From Aquitalea denitrificans (GTDB lineage Bacteria; Pseudomonadota; Gammaproteobacteria; Burkholderiales; Chromobacteriaceae): a stretch of 64,000 bases of DNA. The stretch covers positions 1,178,001 to 1,242,000 of the forward strand of contig NZ_CP047241.1 of the NCBI RefSeq assembly GCF_009856625.1, written 5' to 3'. The translations under genes and the position numbers were made by a program. The notes under the pieces are model-generated. The model ran no database searches and had not been told where the DNA came from. It saw only the letters and a program-made list of their open reading frames with translations. This document shows, piece after piece, positions 1 through 7,562 of the stretch; the stretch's first letter is position 1, and the number at the start of each line of letters is the position of its first letter.

Positions 1-639
1 CAGTGCGTGGCCGGCAGACAGGATGTGGAAGCGGATGAACTCTGCGGCTTCCTCGGCTGCGCCTTGCTTGCACAGTTCCAGCAGCCGGGTGTGCTCCTCG
101 TGGGCGCGCTCCATGGTGCGGGTAAACAGGATCTGCATGCGGGTGTAGCGGTCGGTCTTGTTGTGCAGCTGTTCGATCAGCGCCAGCGTGTTGGGGCGCT
201 TGGCTGCGCGGTACAAGGCCAGGTGAAAGCGCGAGTTCAGCTCACCCCAGTGGCGCACGTCGTTCTTTTGCAGGGCTACTTCGAATTCATGCAGGGTCTG
301 CTCGGCCAGGGCAATGTCGGCCGGGGTCTGACAGGGAATCGATGCCTTGAGCACCGATCCTTCCAGCATGGCGCGGATTTCCAGCAGTTCCAGCACGTCT
401 TCCAGCGACAGCTTGGAAACCACGGCACCCTTGTGGTCGATGATCTGGATCAGCCCTTCGGCCTCCAGCTGGCGCAGGGCTTCGCGTACCGGCACGCGGC
501 TGACACCGTATTCATTGGATAGCGCTTCTTGGCGCAATTGCTGTCCGTCGACGAATTCTCCGGAAAGCAGTCGCTGGCGAAGCGATTCGGTTACGGCACT
601 GGTCAGCGTCTGGCGCTTGATCGGCTGCAGGGTAGTCAT
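1..639 (-). CDS. GntR/FCD-family transcriptional regulator (3' end beyond window)
   Basis: The minus strand is open from an ATG at 639 to the window edge (213 codons, no stop), so the C-terminus is missing. Residues about 8-75 form a GntR winged helix-turn-helix, with the characteristic stretch 'YGVSRVPVREALRQLEAEG'. Residues from about 80 onward are an all-helical FCD ligand domain (EIRAMLEGSVL, then FHLALYRAA and HEEHTRLLELC), which in this family binds a small carboxylic acid through a metal site. The protein would be a cytoplasmic metabolite-responsive repressor or activator. It is transcribed away from the tRNA operon and its target genes probably lie left of the window. The effector cannot be named from sequence. 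Confidence 0.9.
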   Translation of the reverse strand, partial: MTTLQPIKRQTLTSAVTESLRQRLLSGEFVDGQQLRQEALSNEYGVSRVPVREALRQLEAEGLIQIIDHKGAVVSKLSLEDVLELLEIRAMLEGSVLKASIPCQTPADIALAEQTLHEFEVALQKNDVRHWGELNSRFHLALYRAAKRPNTLALIEQLHNKTDRYTRMQILFTRTMERAHEEHTRLLELCKQGAAEEAAEFIRFHILSAGHAL

Positions 640-765
640 GGTTTTTAGGGTCTGTCAGTCAATCGGATAAATGCAAATGTATTCGATTATACGGTGCTTC
701 CATTGTCAGACAAGAGGGCATTGCGAAGGTTTTTGTCGCAAAAGTGAAAGATTTTGCCATTGGAA

Positions 766-797
766 AAGAAAAACCCGGTCGAAGCCGGGTTTTTCTT
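766..797 (-). terminator. Rho-independent terminator of the tRNA operon
   Basis: A perfect 13-bp inverted repeat (aagaaaaacccgg / ccgggtttttctt) with a 6-nt loop lies just downstream of the last tRNA-His on the minus strand. Both arms end in A/T tracts, so it could also work in the plus direction. Confidence 0.85.
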
Positions 798-804
798 GCA
801 AGAC

Positions 805-880
805 TGGGGTGGATGATGGGGCTCGAACCCACGACAACAGGAATCACAATCCTGGACTCTACCAACTGAGCTACATCCAC
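805..880 (-). tRNA. tRNA-His (anticodon GTG), copy 2 in transcription order
   Basis: The minus strand folds into a complete cloverleaf: acceptor GTGGATG/CATCCAC, D-arm with AGCTCAGTTGGTAGAG, anticodon loop TTGTGAT and T-arm GTGGGTTCGAGCCC. It ends in C73 and an encoded CCA. Position 881 supplies the extra G(-1) that defines tRNA-His. It is identical over 76 nt to the copy at 931-1006. Confidence 0.97.
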
Positions 881-930
881 CGCCGAAGCGGGTTGACCTG
901 TCAGCCATGAGCTGACCGTCTGAAAGAGGG

Positions 931-1006
931 TGGGGTGGATGATGGGGCTCGAACCCACGACAACAGGAATCACAATCCTGGACTCTACCAACTGAGCTAC
1001 ATCCAC
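931..1006 (-). tRNA. tRNA-His (anticodon GTG), copy 1 in transcription order
   Basis: Same cloverleaf as the copy at 805-880, with GTG anticodon, encoded CCA and an encoded G(-1) at 1007. The 50-bp spacer between the copies is not repeated, so the duplication covers only the gene body or has since diverged outside it. Confidence 0.97.
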
Positions 1007-1055
1007 CACAGGGTGCTGCATTCTACTACAACTGTTGCCAGTACTGCTTGAGCAC

Positions 1056-1132
1056 TGGCGCGCCCGACAGGAATCGAACCTGTAACCCCCGGCTTAGAAG
1101 GCCGGTGCTCTATCCAGTTGAGCTACGGGCAC
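1056..1132 (-). tRNA. tRNA-Arg (anticodon TCT)
   Basis: A 77-nt cloverleaf on the minus strand with acceptor GTGCCCG/CGGGCGC (one G-T pair), anticodon loop CTTCTAA, a T-loop GGTTCGATTCC and an encoded CCA. The TCT anticodon reads AGA/AGG arginine codons. Confidence 0.96.
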
Positions 1133-1151
1133 ACACGTATCGGGCTTTTTC

Positions 1152-1228
1152 TGGTCGGGGCGGCGGGATTCGAACTCGCGACCCCCTGATCCCAAATCAG
1201 GTGCGCTACCAGGCTGCGCTACGCCCCG
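1152..1228 (-). tRNA. tRNA-Pro (anticodon TGG)
   Basis: A 77-nt cloverleaf on the minus strand with acceptor CGGGGCG/CGCCCCG, anticodon loop TTTGGGA, T-arm GCGAGTTCGAATCCCGC, A73 and an encoded CCA. It is the first gene of the tRNA operon, about 16 nt after the promoter -10 box. Confidence 0.96.
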
Positions 1229-1243
1229 ACGACAGAGAACGCA

Positions 1244-1272
1244 AGTATACGGACAGGCCTGTTTTCTGTCAA
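1244..1272 (-). promoter_or_regulatory. Sigma-70 promoter of the tRNA-Pro/Arg/His/His operon
   Basis: Read on the minus strand, a perfect -35 TTGACA (1267-1272) is followed by a 17-bp spacer and a -10 TATACT (1244-1249). Transcription would start a few bases before tRNA-Pro and read through all four tRNAs to the terminator at 766-797. Confidence 0.85.
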
Positions 1273-1392
1273 CACCATGTTGCAATCTTTTTTCGGGGTG
1301 CTGTCGGGCCGGCTATGGTGGAGCCGACATTCGGCTGTAACACTGGCATGACTAACTGCATGATATATAGATGCTTATTTTGCTAATTTTTC

Positions 1393-1421
1393 TTTACGTG
1401 AAATTATTCCTAATGTATTTT
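1393..1421 (+). promoter_or_regulatory. Possible folD promoter
   Basis: An AT-rich stretch upstream of folD contains TTTACG (1393-1398), a 17-bp spacer and TATTTT (1416-1421). The hexamers are only partial matches, so this is a weak prediction. The surrounding 1370-1480 region is otherwise non-coding. Confidence 0.35.
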
Positions 1422-1490
1422 TGTGGTTTCGTAAAAAGCCAAAAAATGAGAAAATTGCCGCCTCTTTTCAAGTTCCATACGGAATCAGGC

Positions 1491-2342
1491 ATGGCGGCGC
1501 AACTCATTGATGGTAAGGCAGTAGCAGAACAACTCATCGCCAAGGTAGGCGAAGGTGTAAAGCAGCGTGTGGCTGCAGGCAAGCGCGCACCGGCGTTGGC
1601 GGTCATCCTGGTCGGTAACGATCCGGCCTCCAGCGTTTATGTAGGCAGCAAGAAGCGCTCTTGCGAAAAGGCGGGCATCCGTTCGGTTGCCTACGATCTG
1701 CCGGCTGAAACCAGCCAGCAGGAATTGCTGGATATCATCGATACCCTGAATGCCGATGCCACCGTGGACGGCATCCTGGTTCAGCTGCCGCTGCCCAAGC
1801 AGATCGACCCGCAAGCCGTGATCGAGCGTATCGATCCCAAAAAGGACGTCGATGGCTTCCATCCCTACAATATGGGTCGTCTGGCCATCAAGATGCCGCT
1901 GCTGCGTCCGTGCACGCCGCGCGGTGTGATGACCCTGCTGGAAGAATACGGCATCGACCCCAAGGGCAAGAAAGCCGTGATCGTGGGTGCTTCCAATATC
2001 GTGGGTCGTCCGCAGGCGCTGGAAATGCTGCTGGCGCGTGCCACCGTTACCGTGTGCCACAGTGCTACGCAGGATCTGGCGCGCGAAGTGGGCGAGGCCG
2101 ACATCGTGGTGGCTGCGGTGGGAATTCCCGGCTTTATCAAGGGCGAGTGGATCAAGCCCGGTGCGGTGGTGATTGATGTGGGCATCAATCGTCTGGATAC
2201 CGGCAAGCTGGCCGGCGATGTGGAGTTTGCCGCTGCTGCCGAGCGCGCCAGTTTCATCACCCCGGTTCCGGGTGGTGTCGGTCCGATGACCGTGGCAACG
2301 CTGTTGCAGAATACGCTGGATTCGGCCAATCTGAACGCCTGA
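1491..2342 (+). CDS. folD: Bifunctional methylenetetrahydrofolate dehydrogenase/methenyltetrahydrofolate cyclohydrolase
   Basis: FolD interconverts 5,10-methylene-, 5,10-methenyl- and 10-formyl-tetrahydrofolate in the cytoplasm using NADP. The 283-residue product has the family's usual length. Tyr50 and Lys54 form the catalytic Y-x3-K pair, 'VDGILVQLPLPKQI' is the substrate-side motif, 'GASNIVGRP' begins the Rossmann half and 'PGGVGPMTVATLL' is the C-terminal signature. The start at MAAQLIDG matches known FolD proteins; the frame stays open further upstream but through AT-rich non-coding sequence. purU, which consumes 10-formyl-THF, lies 155 bp downstream on the same strand, so the two probably tune formyl-THF supply together. 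Confidence 0.97.
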   Translation: MAAQLIDGKAVAEQLIAKVGEGVKQRVAAGKRAPALAVILVGNDPASSVYVGSKKRSCEKAGIRSVAYDLPAETSQQELLDIIDTLNADATVDGILVQLPLPKQIDPQAVIERIDPKKDVDGFHPYNMGRLAIKMPLLRPCTPRGVMTLLEEYGIDPKGKKAVIVGASNIVGRPQALEMLLARATVTVCHSATQDLAREVGEADIVVAAVGIPGFIKGEWIKPGAVVIDVGINRLDTGKLAGDVEFAAAAERASFITPVPGGVGPMTVATLLQNTLDSANLNA

Positions 2343-2362
2343 TCCCGTTCACCGGCATACAG

Positions 2363-2402
2363 CGCCACAGGCTGCAGGGGCTTGCCCCTGTCGCGTGTGG
2401 CG
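2363..2402 (+). other. Nested hairpin between folD and purU
   Basis: Outer arms cgccaca/tgtggcg enclose a second perfect stem, cagggg-cttg-cccctg. It follows folD by 20 bp and precedes purU by 95 bp. The downstream sequence has no clear U-tract, so it may be a folD mRNA end, a weak terminator or a purU leader element. Confidence 0.4.
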
Positions 2403-2497
2403 TTTGTCATTGGCAGTGTGGGTACGGGCAGAACAGAATTGGCAAGTGACAGCCGCAAGGCTGCCGTTGATCATGTAAAGACAAAGAGACTGTAATA

Positions 2498-3361
2498 ATG
2501 AGCAATTCCCCCCAGTCGGCCACGCTGTTGATCAGTGCACCGGACAAGAAGGGCCTGGTAGCGGCCCTGGCCAATTTCCTGATGACCTACAACGCCAACA
2601 TCATGCACGCTGACCAGCATCAGGACGGCAGTGAAAACCTGTTCCTGATGCGCATCCAGTGGGATCTGGCCGGCTTTACCCTGCCGATGGACGCGTTTGC
2701 CGCCGCTTTTCAGCCGATTGCCTCCGAGCACAATATGAACTGGAAGGTCTCCCTGTCCAGCCGCAAGCCGCGCATGGCCATTTTTGTGTCCAAGTACGAA
2801 CACTGCCTGGTGGATTTGCTGCACCGCTGGCGCATTGGCGAGCTTAACTGTGATATTCCGCTGGTGATTTCCAATCACGAAGATTGCCGCCGGCTGGTGG
2901 AATTCAACGGCATTCCTTTCCATGTGCTGCCGGTTACCCGCGACAACAAGGAGAACGCCGAGGCCGAGCAGTTCCGCCTGCTGGAAGAAGCCGGTGTCGA
3001 TTTCATCGTGCTGGCGCGTTATATGCAGGTATTGTCCGGTGAGTTCGTCAAGCGTTATCCGGATCGCGTCATCAACATCCACCACAGCTTCCTGCCGGCA
3101 TTCGATGGGGCCAAGCCGTATCACCGTGCCTTTGCCCGTGGCGTGAAGCTGATCGGTGCCACCAGCCATTACGTGACCGAGGATCTGGACGAAGGTCCGA
3201 TCATCGAGCAGGAGGTCACCCGCATTTCGCATCGCGACGATGTGGAAGACCTGATCCAGAAAGGCCGCGATCTGGAAAAAGTGGTGCTGTCCCGTGCCGT
3301 GCGCTGGCATCTGGACGACCGCATCCTGTCTTACAGCAACAAGACCGTTGTCTTTGACTGA
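2498..3361 (+). CDS. purU: Formyltetrahydrofolate deformylase
   Basis: PurU hydrolyses 10-formyl-THF to THF and formate, balancing the one-carbon pool and feeding formate to PurT. The 287-residue protein has an N-terminal ACT regulatory domain (residues about 8-85) and a formyltransferase-fold catalytic domain (from about 90) with the motif 'VINIHHSFLPAF', which carries the catalytic Asn/His. It also has 'LDEGPIIEQ', which carries the catalytic Asp. In known PurU the ACT domain senses methionine and glycine. The length and start agree with the family. A membrane-protein gene begins 9 bp after the stop. Confidence 0.96.
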   Translation: MSNSPQSATLLISAPDKKGLVAALANFLMTYNANIMHADQHQDGSENLFLMRIQWDLAGFTLPMDAFAAAFQPIASEHNMNWKVSLSSRKPRMAIFVSKYEHCLVDLLHRWRIGELNCDIPLVISNHEDCRRLVEFNGIPFHVLPVTRDNKENAEAEQFRLLEEAGVDFIVLARYMQVLSGEFVKRYPDRVINIHHSFLPAFDGAKPYHRAFARGVKLIGATSHYVTEDLDEGPIIEQEVTRISHRDDVEDLIQKGRDLEKVVLSRAVRWHLDDRILSYSNKTVVFD

Positions 3362-3370
3362 GCCGGCACC

Positions 3371-3976
3371 ATGCACCGTCTGATTGATGACTTGCTGGGC
3401 CTGCTGCGTTTCCGGGTGGGGCCACTGGAGCAGTATCAGTATCCACGCTGGGTACCCGCACTGCTGCTTACCGTGCTTGGACTTGTCGCCAGTGGCGGCA
3501 CCGGCGAGCTGGGTGGCAATATCGCTGGCCGCATGCTGTTCATGCTGCTGTTTACCTGGCTGGAAACCTTGTTGTTCACCCAGTTCATGACGGTATGGCT
3601 GCGGCTGGCCAAGTGGCAGCCGTCCGGTTCGCTGTTTGGCCTGATCGTGCTGTGCAACAGCCTGCAGTTTGTCGAGCCGCTGACCAGTTGGCTGCCGGAT
3701 GACGTCGCGCTGGGGGCGGATCTGGCCCTGTCCTTGCTGACCATTGCCCTGATGGTCAACGGGCTGGCTCTTGTCTCCGGTGTGGGCCGCGTGCGGGTGC
3801 TACTGGGGGTGATGCTGTTTGCCCCGGTTGCCATGCTGACACTGGCCATGAACTTGCAATTGGCGGGCAGCATGGGTTGGGTGACCATTCCGCAAGACAT
3901 GTTGGGTCCGGTCAGTGAGGCGACGGCACCTGCCAGCGATACCCCGGCTGTGAGCAAGGGCAATAGTGATTTGTAA
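3371..3976 (+). CDS. Hypothetical multi-pass membrane protein (possibly Yip1-like)
   Basis: The 201-residue product has four to five hydrophobic segments (about 28-45, 52-72, 85-105, 118-137 and 145-168) after a short amphipathic N-terminus, and a polar, Ser/Thr/Ala-rich tail. The pattern 'LLRFRVGPLEQYQYPRWVPALLL' followed by helices is reminiscent of Yip1-domain bacterial membrane proteins, but I see no diagnostic motif. It lies 9 bp after purU, so it is probably co-transcribed, and ends at a strong terminator. No function can be assigned. Confidence 0.75.
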   Translation: MHRLIDDLLGLLRFRVGPLEQYQYPRWVPALLLTVLGLVASGGTGELGGNIAGRMLFMLLFTWLETLLFTQFMTVWLRLAKWQPSGSLFGLIVLCNSLQFVEPLTSWLPDDVALGADLALSLLTIALMVNGLALVSGVGRVRVLLGVMLFAPVAMLTLAMNLQLAGSMGWVTIPQDMLGPVSEATAPASDTPAVSKGNSDL

Positions 3977-3998
3977 GTAACTGTGTTGTCGTTGTCAC

Positions 3999-4030
3999 AG
4001 AAAAGGGCTGCCTGCGGGCAGCCCTTTTCT
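3999..4030 (+). terminator. Bidirectional terminator between convergent operons
   Basis: A perfect 14-bp inverted repeat (agaaaagggctgcc / ggcagcccttttct) with a 4-nt loop lies 22 bp after the membrane-protein stop and 20 bp after the end of the thioredoxin-like gene on the other strand. It would terminate both convergent units. Confidence 0.85.
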
Positions 4031-4049
4031 GTTGCGGCAAGCGTCCTGC

Positions 4050-4397
4050 TCAGGGCTCTTCCTCCGCTGGGCTGGCCAGCAGCGTGCACAGGGCCTGTTG
4101 CACGCTCTGGCGTTGCATGGCACTGCGCAATTGGCCGTGATAGTGGCCGTCGACAAACAGCAACAGGGTAGGGAGATGAAAGATTTCGAAGGCATGGGCC
4201 AGTGCCATGCTTTGCTGTACATCAACATAGGCCAGTTGCTGCAGGCCGTCGGGCTGCCAATCCTGCAGCAGTTGCCGCCATGCGCGACAGGCTGAGCAAC
4301 CGGGTTGGCCGAACAGGACCAGGGTATTGCCGGGCAGGGCGGCCAGCCGCTGGTAGAAACCAAACTCGTCCAGCAGCAGCCAGGGAGTACTGGCCAT
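4050..4397 (-). CDS. Thioredoxin-like protein with CxxC active site
   Basis: A 115-residue single-domain thioredoxin fold. The redox motif is C34-S-A-C37 (context GQPGCSACR) instead of the classic WCGPC, and Pro76 in 'HLPTLLL' is the expected cis-proline opposite it. There is no signal peptide, so it is likely a cytoplasmic thiol-disulfide protein. It starts 6 bp after the NUDIX gene stop on the same strand, indicating a two-gene operon. Substrate unknown. Confidence 0.85.
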   Translation of the reverse strand: MASTPWLLLDEFGFYQRLAALPGNTLVLFGQPGCSACRAWRQLLQDWQPDGLQQLAYVDVQQSMALAHAFEIFHLPTLLLFVDGHYHGQLRSAMQRQSVQQALCTLLASPAEEEP

Positions 4398-4403
4398 GAT
4401 GGT

Positions 4404-4877
4404 TCAGTCTACCTTGGCGATGTAACGGGCCAGCCCCAGAATGGCACGCAAGGCCTGCCCCTTGGCCGTTTCCTCATTACGCAAGCGGGCGTAGCGCCGC
4501 AGGATGGCGCGGCTTTCCACAAACAGGTCGAGATCGGTTTCCGGCGAGGAAACCAGGGCAATACGCTCGATTTCACCTTGTGGCTTTGCCTGGCCCTGCG
4601 CAATGCACAGGTATACCTTGTGGGCATTGTGGGGGGTGATGTGGTCGAACAGGTAGAGCATGGAGTTGATGCGCAGCCCGGTTTCTTCCCGAATTTCGCG
4701 GATCAGGGCCTGGGAGCGCAATTCGCCCCGGTTGGCCTTGCCGCCAGGCAGGTTGTAGCGACTGCCACGTGCTGCGGTGACCAGCACACCATCCGGCAAT
4801 TCGATAATGGCGGTGGCACGTCTTGCCAGATCAGCCGGCAGGCGTTGATCGGGCTTTTTGTCGTCCAGATTTCTCAT
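4404..4877 (-). CDS. NUDIX hydrolase
   Basis: A 157-residue protein with a complete NUDIX box: G46-x5-E52-x7-R60-E61-x2-E64-E65-x-G67. The Glu residues bind the Mg ions needed to cleave nucleoside diphosphate-x compounds. The flanking sequence, with 'GSRYNLPGG' before the box and a short C-terminal domain, does not identify MutT, NudC or another specific subfamily. It is first in an operon with the thioredoxin-like gene. Confidence 0.9.
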   Translation of the reverse strand: MRNLDDKKPDQRLPADLARRATAIIELPDGVLVTAARGSRYNLPGGKANRGELRSQALIREIREETGLRINSMLYLFDHITPHNAHKVYLCIAQGQAKPQGEIERIALVSSPETDLDLFVESRAILRRYARLRNEETAKGQALRAILGLARYIAKVD

Positions 4878-5048
4878 GCGTCTCTATATAACAGATACGG
4901 GCCGCAAATGGCGGCCCAGTTCTGTTGGCTATTCTAATGTAAGCCTCCGGTAGCGACAAACAGTCAATGCTTCTTTATACCTGTAATGTCTTGATCCGTG
5001 GCATACATGCCTGACCGCAGCGTCAGGCGGAGTCAAGTTCACGGCGTG

Positions 5049-5876
5049 TCAAACCAGGCGGTAAACCAGTCCACCCAGGCCAAGCAGCAGGCAATACCAG
5101 CCAAAGGGGCGCAGCGATTCGATTTCGGTTTTCTTGAAATAACGCATGAGAAACCAGGTGCTCGCGTAGGCACACAGGCCGGCAACGGCACCGCAGGCAA
5201 GTAGCAGACCCCAGGGTTGGGCATGGCCGGCATGGGCCAGCTTGGGGATTTCCAGTATCCCGGCCGCCAGGATGATGGGGGTTGCCAGCAAGAAGGAAAA
5301 GCGGGCGGCAGAGGCATGATCCAGGCCATGCGCCAGTCCGCTGAGCAAGGTCACGCCAGAGCGGGAAATGCCCGGCAACAGCGCCAGTGCCTGACCGCTG
5401 CCGATCTTGATAGCGCCTGTAATGCTCAACTCATCCAGGCTCTTGTGTGCCCGACGCTGACCCAGACGCTCACCCCACAACAGCAGCAGGCCATTGATGC
5501 TGAGAAAAACCAGTACGGCAGTGGCGCTGCCAAACAGTACGCGCAGTTGTTTTTCCAGCAGCAGCCCCAGCAGGCCAGCAGGGATGGTACCGGCTAGCAG
5601 TCGCCACATCAGCCGTGCTTCCGGGTTGCTGCTGCCGCCTTTGGCGCGGATGAAGCCGGCAATCAACTGCAACCAGTCGCGATAGAAAAACAGTAGCAGG
5701 GCCAGGGCAGTCCCCAGATGCAGCATGACCATGAAGGGCAGAAAGTCCGGGTTGCTGCGATTGAGCGACCAGTGCAGCCAGTCCGGAATCAGGATGCCAT
5801 GTCCCAGGCTGCTGACCGGAAACAGTTCGCTGATACCTTGGATAACCGCAAACAGCAGTGCTTCAACAGGATTCAT
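5049..5876 (-). CDS. uppP: Undecaprenyl-diphosphatase (UppP/BacA family)
   Basis: UppP dephosphorylates undecaprenyl pyrophosphate at the membrane, recycling the lipid carrier for peptidoglycan and O-antigen. The 275-residue protein has about eight hydrophobic segments and both family motifs: 'QGISELFPVSSLGH' near the N-terminus (usually EFLPVSSTGH) and 'LLPGISRSGVTL' in the second half. The Phe-Pro and Leu substitutions in the first motif differ from E. coli BacA but keep the catalytic Glu and Ser-Ser. The gene is monocistronic in appearance, with an inverted repeat (gcctgac/gtcaggc, about 5009-5028) just after its end but no U-tract. Confidence 0.93.
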   Translation of the reverse strand: MNPVEALLFAVIQGISELFPVSSLGHGILIPDWLHWSLNRSNPDFLPFMVMLHLGTALALLLFFYRDWLQLIAGFIRAKGGSSNPEARLMWRLLAGTIPAGLLGLLLEKQLRVLFGSATAVLVFLSINGLLLLWGERLGQRRAHKSLDELSITGAIKIGSGQALALLPGISRSGVTLLSGLAHGLDHASAARFSFLLATPIILAAGILEIPKLAHAGHAQPWGLLLACGAVAGLCAYASTWFLMRYFKKTEIESLRPFGWYCLLLGLGGLVYRLV

Positions 5877-6084
5877 CGTGACGGGGGCGGTGTGCGCAAA
5901 AAATGAAAACGCACAGTTTTATCATGCAAGGATGTCGTTTTGATGACGTGTCATGGATGGCTGCGGGGCTGGGTTTCGCTAACAAAACCTGGCAGGGCAC
6001 CCAGGATTCGGTGCGCCGATGCCGACACTATCCACCGTAGGGCAAGCAGGCACCAGGCCACGGCAGGTATGTTGTCAGCAGCTT

Positions 6085-6711
6085 TCAGTGCTTGGGATCG
6101 AGCGCATCTTGCTCCAGCTCGGCTTCCATGGCGGCACGAATGCTGGCAAAGAACTGGTGGATTTCCTGCACGGCAGGGGAGATGGCGGCCAGCCATTGTT
6201 CGCGCTGGGTGGTATCACTGCTGTCGATGTAGGGGCGCATTTCCGGGTCGGGATGGCGTTCGAACGCCAGCGCCATGATGGCTTCCAGCGCGCCGGCATG
6301 CTCGGCATCGTCAAACAGCAGATTCCAGTCGTCCTGTAGCAGCTGCATGCCTTCGACAAAGCCTTCGGCCCAGTCATTGCCGTGCACCACGCCTTGTTCA
6401 TCGACATCCAGCCAGGGTTGGAATTCTGCGCCCTGTTGCAGGGTGTGCGTGATGTCCAGCCAGTGGCCCATCAGCAGCGAGACAAATTTCTCCAGATCCT
6501 TTTCGCTGCGAAAGGCCTGCTCGTCGTCAAAGGCCTCGCCCAGGATCAGTGGCAGACATTCGGTGGGCCTGATGGCTTCCGGGCCGCACAGCAGGGCGGT
6601 GAAGAAACCGTCCAGCTTTTCCAGGTTCATGCACTGCAGGCTTTCAAAGCGTTGCAGGGTGGCAGACAGGCGCTGGTAGTCGGCCTCAGTCAGCGGAGCG
6701 TGTTTCATCAA
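6085..6711 (-). CDS. UPF0149 (YecA/YgfB-like) family protein
   Basis: A 208-residue acidic, soluble, helical protein. The region 'LDGFFTALLCGPEAIRPTECLPLILGE' and the later 'WAEGFVEGMQLLQDDWNLLFDD' are typical of the UPF0149 fold (YgfB/YecA). The Cys/His-rich SEC-C zinc motif found at the end of YecA proteins is absent; the protein ends in DALDPKH. Two ATGs (6711 and 6708) could serve as start. It lies 70 bp downstream of the Anbu gene on the same strand and may be transcribed with it. The biochemical role of the family is poorly defined. Confidence 0.85.
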   Translation of the reverse strand: MMKHAPLTEADYQRLSATLQRFESLQCMNLEKLDGFFTALLCGPEAIRPTECLPLILGEAFDDEQAFRSEKDLEKFVSLLMGHWLDITHTLQQGAEFQPWLDVDEQGVVHGNDWAEGFVEGMQLLQDDWNLLFDDAEHAGALEAIMALAFERHPDPEMRPYIDSSDTTQREQWLAAISPAVQEIHQFFASIRAAMEAELEQDALDPKH

Positions 6712-6781
6712 CAGTGGTCTTTCAGTGGTAATGCCGCATTATTACCGATCAGCCCCCTGGCTGACCAATCACGTTGTGGTC

Positions 6782-7516
6782 TTATTCCTTCCAGCGCATG
6801 GGCGGCAGGGCGGCAAAGGCTTCGCGCAAGGCTTGGCCCCAGCCGGTGTGCAGTTGCTGGAAGTAGGGGTCGTGTTCGGTAATGTGCTGGTGAATGCCGG
6901 GGCCGAAGTCGTCCTTGTCATAAACCAGCATGTCGATGGGCAGGCCGACTGACAGATTGCTCTTCATGGTGGAGTCAAAGCTGATCAGCGCGCATTTGGC
7001 GGCGTCTTCCACCGGAGTGTGGTAGCTGACCACCCGGTCGATGATGGGCTTGCCGTACTTGGCTTCGCCGATCTGGAAATATGGTGTGTCCTGGGTGGCT
7101 TCGATGAAATTGCCCTGCGGATAGATATTGAACAGCCGTGGTGCCTCTCCCCGGATTTGCCCGCCCAGCAGGAAGGAACAGCCGACTTCGATCTTGGACT
7201 GGCTGAGGGTGGGGCCGTCGCGCTCGACAATTTCACGCAGGGTATCGCCCACCAGGCAGGCGGCATCGTACATCGATGGCACGTTGAGGATGCTGCGCTC
7301 CTCCCCCGGCTTGCTGGCGCGCTGGCGCAGCAGGCTGACCACGCTTTGGGTGGTGGCCAGATTGCCGGCGGACAGCATCACCAGCAGCCGCTCGTCCGGC
7401 TGCTGGAAAAATTGCATCTTGCGAAAGGTGGACACGTGGTCCACCCCGGCATTGGTGCGGGAGTCCGAGGCAAACAGCATGCCGGACGCAAGATTCATGG
7501 CGACGCAGTAAGTCAT
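6782..7516 (-). CDS. Anbu (ancestral beta-subunit) proteasome-type peptidase
   Basis: A 244-residue member of the Ntn-hydrolase proteasome superfamily. It begins Met-Thr-Tyr-Cys, so removal of Met exposes Thr2 as the N-terminal nucleophile; 'ASGMLFASDSRTNAG' and 'MLSAGNLATTQSV' are the conserved beta-subunit strands. Published Anbu structures form open helical or dodecameric assemblies unlike the 20S proteasome. It is the last gene of a four-gene minus-strand operon (ATP-grasp, alpha-E, transglutaminase-like, Anbu), the widely conserved Anbu neighbourhood, whose substrate is unknown. Confidence 0.93.
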   Translation of the reverse strand: MTYCVAMNLASGMLFASDSRTNAGVDHVSTFRKMQFFQQPDERLLVMLSAGNLATTQSVVSLLRQRASKPGEERSILNVPSMYDAACLVGDTLREIVERDGPTLSQSKIEVGCSFLLGGQIRGEAPRLFNIYPQGNFIEATQDTPYFQIGEAKYGKPIIDRVVSYHTPVEDAAKCALISFDSTMKSNLSVGLPIDMLVYDKDDFGPGIHQHITEHDPYFQQLHTGWGQALREAFAALPPMRWKE

Positions 7517-7562
7517 GATGCAGCTACTTGAAAAGTGGAGTTAAACCAATCTAGCCGGCTTG

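Noticed and set aside
915..924. accgtctgaa, one mismatch from the Neisseria DNA uptake sequence
   Set aside because: A single imperfect occurrence between tRNA genes; no enrichment seen in the window.
5009..5028. Inverted repeat gcctgac/gtcaggc after uppP as terminator
   Set aside because: No U-tract in the direction of uppP transcription; left as a note in the uppP entry.
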